Source: Saprospiraceae bacterium
GTDB lineage: Bacteria > Bacteroidota > Bacteroidia > Chitinophagales > Saprospiraceae
Assembly (NCBI GenBank): GCA_020630355.1
Contig: JAHDBO010000107.1
Coordinates: forward strand, 1 to 6,802
Direction of reading: 5' to 3'
Length of the DNA stretch: 6,802 nt
In this document: in pieces, positions 1-5,196 of the stretch
Numbering within the stretch: position 1 is the stretch's first letter
Layout: each line of letters begins with the position of its first letter
Program-made: the position numbers and the translations under genes
Notes under the pieces: model-generated
The model's database searches: none
Seen by the model: the letters and a program-made list of their open reading frames with translations, nothing else
Told to the model about the DNA's origin: nothing

Positions 1-19
1 CTTTCTTGTAAAGCGACTG

Positions 20-50
20 CAAATTTATACGCTTTTTTTGATTCGCCAAA
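20..50 (-). promoter_or_regulatory. Bacteroidota-type promoter, reading left out of window
   Basis: Read on the minus strand, TTTG (50 to 47) is followed by a 19-base spacer and then TAAATTTG (27 to 20). This is a full match to the Bacteroidota primary sigma factor consensus, TTTG or TTG at -33 and TAnnTTTG at -7, with normal spacing. It would start transcription near base 13-15 and run left, so a minus-strand gene probably begins just outside the window. The motif and spacing are seen directly. The promoter activity is inferred. Confidence 0.55.
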
Positions 51-72
51 TATCGTCGACTACTTTTTATGT

Positions 73-80
73 TATTTTTG
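73..80 (+). promoter_or_regulatory. Possible -7 box for the MtfA-like gene
   Basis: TATTTTTG matches TAnnTTTG in all fixed positions and lies about 50 bases before the ATG at 132. No TTG/TTTG was found 17-23 bases upstream, so only the -7 half is supported. T-rich DNA can give this match by chance. Confidence 0.3.
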
Positions 81-131
81 CCTCAATTTGAATAAAAAAC
101 AGTTCCCTAGCCATAAATAGTTCCATTTCCT

Positions 132-974
132 ATGTTTTCTCGACGATTAGCTACTCCTTTCATCTTGATTTTATTCATCCTTTCCTATTGGAGTTGGAAA
201 TCGGGCAATTCGGATATTGCTTACTGGACAATCATCCCTTTAATATCTCTATCAACTATCTATGTCCTACAATATGAAATAGATTGGTGGTGGGCAAAAG
301 ACCATCCACCAAGGCTCCACCCAATCCAAGAAAAAGCAATAAGACGATATACACCCTTTTATGCTCGACTTCACCCAAAAGCCCAGAAAAAATTTAGAGA
401 CCGTGTTTCACTTTTTTTATTATGGAATGAATTCATCGGAAAAAATGAACAAGAAAAAGTACCAGACGACATTCAGGCCGTCATTGCCTCACAGTATATT
501 CAAATGACTTTTGGTTGGGATGATTACCTAATCAAAGGATTTCAACGCATCGTGATATACAATCACGCCTTTCCTTCTCCTGCACTCCAGCAGCTTCACA
601 GCTCTGAGCTACATAAGGAAGATAAAGTTTTGTTGTTTGACATCGAACGGCTCATTCTTGGGTTTGCCAAACCTACAAAAGCCTATAATTTACTTCTAAG
701 TGAATATGCCGAAGTATTTACAATTGCGAAATCTGAACTCAATTTCCCTAAACTCCCTGAAGACATCTGGGAACGATTGGCTAAAATCAGAGGGTTCGAC
801 AAAACCTATATCCTGACCTATACTGGAAAAAATGAGGTTTCTCCGCTTCAAGCCAGCATAGAGCATTTTTTTCAAGCCCCCCAATCTTTTCGTCAAGAAT
901 TACCAGATATTTTCAATCAATACAGCCGAATTTTCAATATAGAATCTTATCAAACAAGCTTTATTGAGCGTTGA
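132..974 (+). CDS. Membrane-anchored MtfA-like (M90 family) protein, probably a pseudoenzyme
   Basis: A 280-residue protein. Two hydrophobic segments (about 7-22 and 31-47) anchor it in the inner membrane. A basic, Trp-rich linker (WWWAKDHPPRLHP, 52-64) leads into a soluble domain. From about residue 65 the pattern follows zinc-dependent MtfA peptidases: an early helix with FRDRVSLFLLWNEFIG, then IASQYIQMTFG, then an IVIYNHAFPSP strand (140-150), a helix around 185-196 where the family has its metal site, and IEHFF (243-247) near the end. In active members the metal site reads HExxH, often HEYAH or HEFAH. Here it is S190-E191-Y192-A193-E194: the glutamate remains but both zinc-binding histidines are gone. 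By an ungapped comparison from memory, the third ligand also looks replaced (about S237). Loss of peptidase activity is therefore likely, and a binding or scaffold role is a guess. E. coli MtfA binds the regulator Mlc, but nothing here supports that partner. The reading frame is intact along its whole length, so it is not an obvious pseudogene. The ATG has no strong ribosome-binding site, as is usual in this phylum. It is transcribed alone, with a non-coding gap on each side. Confidence 0.75.
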   Translation: MFSRRLATPFILILFILSYWSWKSGNSDIAYWTIIPLISLSTIYVLQYEIDWWWAKDHPPRLHPIQEKAIRRYTPFYARLHPKAQKKFRDRVSLFLLWNEFIGKNEQEKVPDDIQAVIASQYIQMTFGWDDYLIKGFQRIVIYNHAFPSPALQQLHSSELHKEDKVLLFDIERLILGFAKPTKAYNLLLSEYAEVFTIAKSELNFPKLPEDIWERLAKIRGFDKTYILTYTGKNEVSPLQASIEHFFQAPQSFRQELPDIFNQYSRIFNIESYQTSFIER

Positions 975-994
975 CCAGACCGCTTAGGCTCAAT
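963..994 (+). repeat. Inverted repeat over the stop of the MtfA-like gene
   Basis: ATTGAGC (963-969) and GCTCAAT (988-994) are perfect 7-base inverted arms around an 18-base loop that contains the TGA stop at 972-974. No run of T follows, so it is not a classical intrinsic terminator. It might stabilise the 3' end or be chance. Confidence 0.25.
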
Positions 995-1102
995 AGCAGT
1001 AGCCTCAATTCCATAAAACATATTACATTTTAACAAAATATTAAGCTTTTATAACGTGTCCTTAATACCTTTTTGAGTCTCTATTGCGTATTAAATATAA
1101 TC

Positions 1103-1134
1103 CTGTTCAAAAGAGAGGGACTATTTTAGAACAG
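1103..1134 (+). repeat. Hairpin in the leader of the small ORF
   Basis: CTGTTCAAAA (1103-1112) can pair with TTTT-A-GAACAG (1124-1134), giving ten base pairs with one bulged A (1128). The 11-base loop carries the purine-rich GAGAGGGA. It lies 14 bases before the ATG of the small ORF at 1148, so it could shape translation of that ORF or be part of a small structured RNA. The pairing is seen directly and the function is unknown. Confidence 0.35.
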
Positions 1135-1147
1135 AAAATTAAGTACC

Positions 1148-1243
1148 ATGGAGATGATATTTGAGAAAACCAAAGCCATCCAGTTCAGATTAGCCATTAT
1201 AGGCATCTGCTTTTTACTGTTGTATTTAGTTACAACAGCCTAA
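1148..1243 (+). CDS. Possible small single-helix membrane peptide, 31 residues
   Basis: An ATG opens a 31-codon frame ending in TAA. The peptide has a charged start (MEMIFEKTKAIQFR) followed by one hydrophobic stretch, LAIIGICFLLLYLVTTA (15-31), long enough to cross the membrane once with the basic side inside. A second in-frame ATG at 1154 would give 29 residues. I do not recognise the peptide. The reason to take it seriously is context: it fills the gap between two longer genes and is followed 44 bases later by a strong intrinsic terminator that no other gene nearby needs, and a hairpin sits in its leader. There is no clear ribosome-binding site and no good TAnnTTTG promoter upstream. The alternative is a non-coding small RNA over about 1100-1320 with a chance frame, or simply the 3' end of the transcript of the MtfA-like gene. 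Confidence 0.35.
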   Translation: MEMIFEKTKAIQFRLAIIGICFLLLYLVTTA

Positions 1244-1256
1244 GACCAGACTGGTC
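1244..1256. repeat. 13-base perfect palindrome GACCAG-A-CTGGTC
   Basis: GACCAG and CTGGTC are separated by a single A, directly after the stop of the small ORF. As RNA only a four-pair stem with a five-base loop could form, so it looks more like a site for a dimeric DNA-binding protein than a hairpin. GACCAGAC also occurs at 973-980. No function is known. Confidence 0.25.
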
Positions 1257-1287
1257 GAAACGAAACAATTTTTTTCATAGTATAATC

Positions 1288-1320
1288 ATGCCCGCTACGA
1301 TGGTAGTGGGCATTTTTTAT
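1288..1320 (+). terminator. Intrinsic terminator before scpB
   Basis: The left arm 1288-1298 (ATGCCCGCTAC) pairs with 1303-1313 (GTAGTGGGCAT), giving eleven base pairs with one G-T wobble around a GATG tetraloop. It is followed by TTTTTTATTTTT. The GC-rich core and T run make this a textbook rho-independent terminator on the plus strand. It ends whatever is transcribed from 1148-1243, possibly including read-through from the MtfA-like gene, and separates that from scpB. Confidence 0.85.
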
Positions 1321-1362
1321 TTTTCGAGAAACTATTATCTACGTCTTTATCAAATAAGCTAC

Positions 1363-1370
1363 TATTTTTG
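1363..1370 (+). promoter_or_regulatory. Possible -7 box overlapping the scpB GTG
   Basis: TATTTTTG matches TAnnTTTG and its final G is the first base of the GTG at 1370. No -33 TTG/TTTG is seen at the right distance. If this box is used, transcription would begin downstream of the GTG and translation would have to start at the in-frame GTG at 1388. The scpB-rluB unit needs its own promoter because the terminator at 1288-1320 blocks read-through. Confidence 0.25.
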
Positions 1371-1981
1371 TGAAAAACAAATCAATAGTGGACAAACTCA
1401 GCCAACACATTGAAGCATTGGTTTTTTCTAGTGAAAAACCCGTTTCTATTCAAGAAATCAAATCTTGTTTGGAAAATGTGTTTGAAACCAAAATAAATCC
1501 CAAAGCCATTGAGTCGGCTCTGGAGAAACTGGTAGAGCGTTATCAAGAAGAACAATTTGCCTTTGAATTAGTAGCGATTGCTGGAGGCTATCAATTTCTG
1601 ACAAAAGGCGCATTCCATCCCACAGTCGGGGCTTATCTTCGTCAAATCACCAAAAGACGACTTTCCAAAGCCGCATTGGAGACACTTTCTATCATTGCTT
1701 ACAAACAACCAGTAACAAAATCTGAAATGGAGCGCATCAGGGGCGTGAGCTGTGATTATTCCGTTCAGAAACTCTTAGAAAAAGAATTGATAGACATCGC
1801 TGGAAGAAGCGAGGCGCCAGGGCGGCCGTTATTGTATGGCACAAGCGAGAAGTTCATGGATTATTTCGGCATCAATAGCACCAAAGATTTACCCAAACCA
1901 AAAGATTTCAAAGAACCCGAAACCAGTATTGGAGAAGCTGCTCCAATCGAAGAAGTAAAAGATACAAGTCAACCAGAATGA
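1370..1981 (+). CDS. scpB: SMC-Scp complex subunit ScpB
   Basis: A 203-residue segregation and condensation protein B. In the family, ScpB dimers bind the ScpA kleisin, which bridges SMC ATPases to organise and separate the chromosome in the cytoplasm. Two winged-helix units are recognisable. The first starts at HIEALVFSSEKPVS (13-26) and runs to about 90. The second holds the most conserved family motifs: LSKAALETLSIIAYKQPVT (98-116), then RIRGVSCDYSVQKLLEK (122-138) and GRSEAPGRPLLYGTS (145-159), ending at FMDYFGI (162-168). The last 35 residues are acidic and Pro/Glu-rich, probably disordered. The start is uncertain: GTG at 1370 lies just after an in-frame TAA (1355), has no ATG alternative nearby, and GTG at 1388 would still keep the whole domain. 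The stop overlaps the next gene by four bases (ATGA). scpA and smc are not in this window. Confidence 0.95.
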   Translation: MKNKSIVDKLSQHIEALVFSSEKPVSIQEIKSCLENVFETKINPKAIESALEKLVERYQEEQFAFELVAIAGGYQFLTKGAFHPTVGAYLRQITKRRLSKAALETLSIIAYKQPVTKSEMERIRGVSCDYSVQKLLEKELIDIAGRSEAPGRPLLYGTSEKFMDYFGINSTKDLPKPKDFKEPETSIGEAAPIEEVKDTSQPE

Positions 1982-2727
1982 GACCAAACAACGGAGACAA
2001 ATCAGAAGGCACCATGCTAAACAAGTACCTTTCCAATAGCGGAATCACCTCTAGGAGAAAGGCAGCTGATTTAGTAAAAAAGGGCAAAGTCAAAGTGAAT
2101 GGCAAGGTTGTTTTGGAGCCTTTCTACAGGATAAAGGAGGGAGACGAGGTCATCTTTGATGGAAAAACCATCTCATTAAAAAAAGAGATGGTCTATATCT
2201 TATTGAACAAACCTAGAAACACCATCACCACCACCGATGACCCACAAGGACGCAAAACAGTGATTGACATCGTCCAAAAAGCAAGCAAAGAACGGCTTTT
2301 CCCAGTAGGTAGATTGGATAGAGACACAACGGGACTATTACTAATCACCAACGATGGTGAACTTGCAGTCAAGTTGACACACCCTCGCTATAAAGTCACC
2401 AAAACCTATCACGTCACCCTAAACAAACCAGTCACCGAAGCGGATATGCAGCTCATCAGGGACGGTTTGACCTTGGAAGACGGCTTCACGCCTGTAGATG
2501 GTGTAGAGTATGCCAAAAACGGGGAGCGCAAAGAAGTAGGCATTGAAATCCATATCGGTAGAAATAGAATCGTACGGCGCATTTTCAAACACTTAGGCTA
2601 TCGAGTCATCAAGCTCGATAGGGTGTACTATGCAGGCCTCACGAAGAAAGATGTGCCTCGTGGCAAATTCCGCTTCCTGAAGGAATCTGAAATCCGAATG
2701 CTCCGTCATTTTGCCGCTAAAAAATAA
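1978..2727 (+). CDS. rluB: rRNA pseudouridine synthase, RsuA/RluB/E/F family
   Basis: A 249-residue enzyme that converts a uridine in ribosomal RNA to pseudouridine. An S4 RNA-binding domain comes first (about 13-60, LNKYLSNSGITSRRKAADLV onward), followed by the catalytic domain. The family signature GRLDRDTTGLLLITNDG (111-127) carries the catalytic aspartate D114. KTYHVTL (142-148) and GRNRIVRRIFKHLGY (194-208) are the other conserved blocks. Length is normal for the family. RluB (23S rRNA, near the peptidyl transferase centre) is preferred because rluB commonly follows scpB in other bacteria, but the exact target base cannot be read from sequence. The ATG at 1978 overlaps the scpB stop, pointing to translational coupling. 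A second ATG at 2014, with AGAAGG shortly before it, would begin exactly at the S4 domain and is a fair alternative. Confidence 0.92.
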   Translation: MRPNNGDKSEGTMLNKYLSNSGITSRRKAADLVKKGKVKVNGKVVLEPFYRIKEGDEVIFDGKTISLKKEMVYILLNKPRNTITTTDDPQGRKTVIDIVQKASKERLFPVGRLDRDTTGLLLITNDGELAVKLTHPRYKVTKTYHVTLNKPVTEADMQLIRDGLTLEDGFTPVDGVEYAKNGERKEVGIEIHIGRNRIVRRIFKHLGYRVIKLDRVYYAGLTKKDVPRGKFRFLKESEIRMLRHFAAKK

Positions 2728-2944
2728 GGCTAAGCCAAAGAAATCCTGTCATTTAGGGCACTTCCAATACAATATTGTTACCAAAAACATTGCTTCCCGT
2801 CTCATATTTGTATGAAATGGTGAAACACCCTTCATTATTCTTAATAAATTCCCTAATTTAGAAACCATCAAAAGATGGCTTTCTGATTTTCATCAGCGGT
2901 CATTTAGAATTGGTTAGGGATTAAACTATTTAAAAACCAACAAT
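2728..2944. other. Intergenic region before the OmpA-like gene
   Basis: It holds 217 bases without a gene. CATATTTG (2803-2810) is one base away from TAnnTTTG and is the best promoter candidate, but no -33 partner was found at normal spacing. A bulged hairpin lies at 2860-2884. TCCCTAA (2850-2856) and TTAGGGA (2914-2920) form outer inverted arms around that hairpin, so a larger folded leader is possible. Confidence 0.4.
2860..2890 (+). terminator. Hairpin, weak terminator or leader structure
   Basis: AGAAACCATC (2860-2869) pairs with GATGG-C-TTTCT (2874-2884), giving ten base pairs with one bulged C around an AAAA loop, followed by GATTTT. The T run is short. It could be a weak terminator for the scpB-rluB transcript, 132 bases after the rluB stop, or a structure in the leader of the OmpA-like gene. 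Confidence 0.35.
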
Positions 2945-3832
2945 ATGAGGTATTTCTTACTCGGATTACTCGTCTGGGGAGTTTTCACCACTTTTTGTCG
3001 CCACCATTATGTCTGTAAAATAAAGGGACTTTGTGGCGAAGAAGAAGTCGTGGCAAACGCTCGGGCAAAAACACTAGCTTTTGCCGATGACGGCAATGTT
3101 GTCTTTGATGGTTTCGACCAATTTGCGTTCAATGGCTCGAATATCGACCTTAACGACAACAATGAAGCCTACTTGCAGAAAGTAGCGGATTGGATGAAAG
3201 CCAACCCAGGGAAAAAATTAAAGATTGTAGGAAAATTCCTAGAGAGCGAACAGGGTGTAGAAGTAGGGATTTTCGAGAACTTAGGTCAAGTACGAGCGGA
3301 TGCCGCTAGAAAATTGCTCAGTAAATTAGGGGTCGACGAGAATCGTATTGCTATAGACTATAAAATGGTTAGTGGGGACACCTTAGAGTCACCGCTGAGT
3401 TTTGGTGCAAAAGCAGGCGATGACGGGGACGCCAAACCAGATGATTACAACAAGGACGGGGAAAAACTCTCTGAGGCTTCCTTCACCTTTACGAACATGA
3501 CTTATTCTGATGCCAATTTTGAATACAATTCCGATGTTTTCAAACCTGGCTCTGCCTTCCAAACTTATGCCGACTCCGTAAAAACTTACTTGGAACTGAA
3601 TCCAAATAAGTCCCTGACAATTATCGGTCATACAGATAATAAAGGAAGTAACACCTACAACGATGGGCTAGGCGCACGACGTGCAAAAAGTGCGAAACGA
3701 TACTTTGAAGGTATAGGTGTAGAAGGTAAAAAAATCAGCACCGCCACGAAAGGTGAACGCCAACCTATCGCAACCAACAAAACGGATGCAGGCCGCCAAA
3801 AAAACAGGCGGGTCAATGTTCAAATAAAATAG
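2945..3832 (+). CDS. Exported protein with two OmpA-like domains
   Basis: A 295-residue envelope protein. A hydrophobic N-terminus (about 3-17) acts as signal peptide or membrane anchor. Cys18 follows TTF, which is a poor lipobox, so a lipoprotein is not favoured. Three cysteines (18, 24, 30) cluster just after it. Residues about 190-295 are a normal OmpA-like peptidoglycan-binding domain: NFEYNSDVFKPGS, then IIGHTDNKGSNTYNDGLGAR and NRRVNVQIK at the end. D231 and R246 match, with the same 15-residue spacing, the Asp/Arg pair that holds diaminopimelate in OmpA. Residues about 50-140 look like a second, older copy (VADWMKANPGKKLKIVG, LGQVRADAARKLLSKLGV). There GHTD has become GKFL, losing the Asp, while R117 remains. 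An Asp/Gly/Lys-rich linker (156-175) joins them. No beta-barrel is present. It precedes, in the same direction, a membrane-anchored helix-hairpin-helix protein. The C-terminal domain is certain and the degenerate first domain is probable. Confidence 0.9.
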   Translation: MRYFLLGLLVWGVFTTFCRHHYVCKIKGLCGEEEVVANARAKTLAFADDGNVVFDGFDQFAFNGSNIDLNDNNEAYLQKVADWMKANPGKKLKIVGKFLESEQGVEVGIFENLGQVRADAARKLLSKLGVDENRIAIDYKMVSGDTLESPLSFGAKAGDDGDAKPDDYNKDGEKLSEASFTFTNMTYSDANFEYNSDVFKPGSAFQTYADSVKTYLELNPNKSLTIIGHTDNKGSNTYNDGLGARRAKSAKRYFEGIGVEGKKISTATKGERQPIATNKTDAGRQKNRRVNVQIK

Positions 3833-3899
3833 GCATTCTTCTATTTTCGATTTCGGTAAAATTAGTAGCTTGTAGAAAGATGATTTTCAATCTAATATC

Positions 3900-3910
3900 T
3901 AAAAACCAAC
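3900..3910 (+). repeat. TAAAAACCAAC word shared by two leaders
   Basis: The same 11 bases occur at 2931-2941, three bases before the OmpA-like start codon, and here, 39 bases before the helix-hairpin-helix start codon. Different distances to the ATG argue against a common ribosome-binding function. It may be a shared regulatory word or chance in AT-rich DNA. Confidence 0.25.
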
Positions 3911-3949
3911 TACTAAAATCTAATAACTAATCTTACAAATCATATCAAT

Positions 3950-5116
3950 ATGGATTTTATCACACAACTTTTTGACGAACTAGCTACTAGAGACAGCTGG
4001 TTGGTCATCCTTTGGCTATTCATAGCTTTCTTGATAGGCTGGATTTTCCGTTGGCTGTTGTCAAGAGGGAAAATCGGTAAATTAACAGGCGAGCTCGATA
4101 GAAAAGGCAACGAGTATAATGCATTAAATGCAAAATATAATGGCAAAGTAGAAGAGATTAATCTAAAATCAGCCGACCTCAAAAAGGTCAATTTAGAAGT
4201 GGAAGAGCTGCATGCTAGAATCAAGCAACTCGAATCAGAAAAAGGTCAATTGCATGGCGATTTATATTCTTGCAAAGACGAGCGCAGCAAGCTAGAAGCC
4301 GAATTGGCAAGCTGGGCGGATAAAGAATCTGTTTTCAACACTAAGATTGATGGCTTGAACAGTCAAATCCTTGGTTTACAAAATCAAGTAGCAAGCACGC
4401 CTGAAGACCTCAGCGGCAAAGTAGCGGAACTGGAAGGCGCCAATGCCCAACTTCAGGCCGACTTAGATGCTTGTAAGGCAGCAGCGGATGCCGCTCCAAA
4501 AATGGCGATGGCTGCTGCAAGCCCAGAAGATAAAGCAGCCAAAGCAGAACAAGCTCGTGCAGATGTAAAAGCTGCATTGGGTGCAAAAATTGCTTCGGCT
4601 TCTGCGGATGAAAAAGACGACTTAAAACGTATTAATGGTGTAGGGCCATTCATCGAAAAGAAATTGAATAATCTTGGCATCTTCACCTACAATCAAGTGA
4701 GCCAATTTGATGAAGATTTATCCAATAAAGTTACCGATGCCATTGCTTTCTTCCCGGGACGTATCCAGAGAGACGACTGGGTCGGGCAGGCTGCAAAATT
4801 GCACGGCATGAAATTGGATGGCACTCTGAACCAAAAAGCAGCTAACCCTTCTAACCCAGAAGATTTGAAAATCGTAGAAGGGATTGGCCCAAAAATTGAG
4901 CAGTTATTGAAAAATGACGGCATCCATACTTGGAGCGACTTGGCTGCGGCAAGCGTGGAGCGTTTGCAAGGTATCCTAGACGCAGCAGGCGACCGCTACA
5001 AAATGCACAATCCATCGACTTGGGCAGAGCAAGCGGGTATGGCAGCGGCAGGTACTTGGGAGAAACTCAAAGAATATCAAGATTACCTGATAGGTGGTCG
5101 GGATTTGAAAAAATAA
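3950..5116 (+). CDS. Membrane-anchored coiled-coil protein with two helix-hairpin-helix domains
   Basis: A 388-residue protein of unknown function. One transmembrane helix (about 16-37, WLVILWLFIAFLIGWIF) has acidic residues before it and R34, R39 and K41 after it, so the bulk should face the cytoplasm. Residues about 45-175 are charged heptad-like sequence typical of a coiled coil. An Ala-rich low-complexity stretch follows (175-220). Two related modules end the protein: DDLKRINGVGPFIEKKLNNLGI (223-244) through DDWVGQA (275-281), and EDLKIVEGIGPKIEQLLKNDGI (304-325) through STWAEQA (356-362). GVGP and GIGP are helix-hairpin-helix turns. The copies share layout but have diverged, so the duplication is old. 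Such modules bind DNA backbone in many proteins, but similar ones also serve protein contacts, so DNA binding is only a possibility. It lies 117 bases after the OmpA-like gene and ends just before a strong terminator. The two probably belong to one envelope function. Confidence 0.85.
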   Translation: MDFITQLFDELATRDSWLVILWLFIAFLIGWIFRWLLSRGKIGKLTGELDRKGNEYNALNAKYNGKVEEINLKSADLKKVNLEVEELHARIKQLESEKGQLHGDLYSCKDERSKLEAELASWADKESVFNTKIDGLNSQILGLQNQVASTPEDLSGKVAELEGANAQLQADLDACKAAADAAPKMAMAAASPEDKAAKAEQARADVKAALGAKIASASADEKDDLKRINGVGPFIEKKLNNLGIFTYNQVSQFDEDLSNKVTDAIAFFPGRIQRDDWVGQAAKLHGMKLDGTLNQKAANPSNPEDLKIVEGIGPKIEQLLKNDGIHTWSDLAAASVERLQGILDAAGDRYKMHNPSTWAEQAGMAAAGTWEKLKEYQDYLIGGRDLKK

Positions 5117-5138
5117 TCGCTGATTTCATATCAAATAG

Positions 5139-5174
5139 AAAGCCCTCTCGACGTTGTCGAGGGGGCTTTTATAT
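5139..5174. terminator. Strong intrinsic terminator between converging genes
   Basis: The left arm 5139-5152 pairs with 5156-5169, giving fourteen base pairs including AAAGCCC/GGGCTTT ends, one T-G wobble and a three-base GTT loop, then TTTTATAT. It lies 22 bases after the helix-hairpin-helix stop and 27 bases beyond the end of the minus-strand lipoprotein gene. Read on the minus strand, the stem is followed by a TTTCTATTT tract, so it can act on both strands, though the plus strand is the clearer fit. Confidence 0.85.
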
Positions 5175-5196
5175 AAAATCAGAGAGAGGTGTTTAT

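Noticed and set aside
2731..2739. GGCTAAGCC after rluB as a terminator
   Set aside because: Only four pairs around one base, and no T run follows.
2748..2907. GTCATTTAG repeated at 2748-2756 and 2899-2907
   Set aside because: Nine bases repeated once in AT-rich intergenic DNA is not clearly above chance and has no accompanying structure.
2945..3040. Lipoprotein signal on the OmpA-like protein at Cys18
   Set aside because: The residues before Cys18 (TTF) do not fit a lipobox, where a small residue is expected at -1.
3940..4923. Minus-strand frames antisense to the helix-hairpin-helix gene
   Set aside because: They are Ser/Ala/Phe-rich mirror frames of a well supported coding region with no domain pattern.
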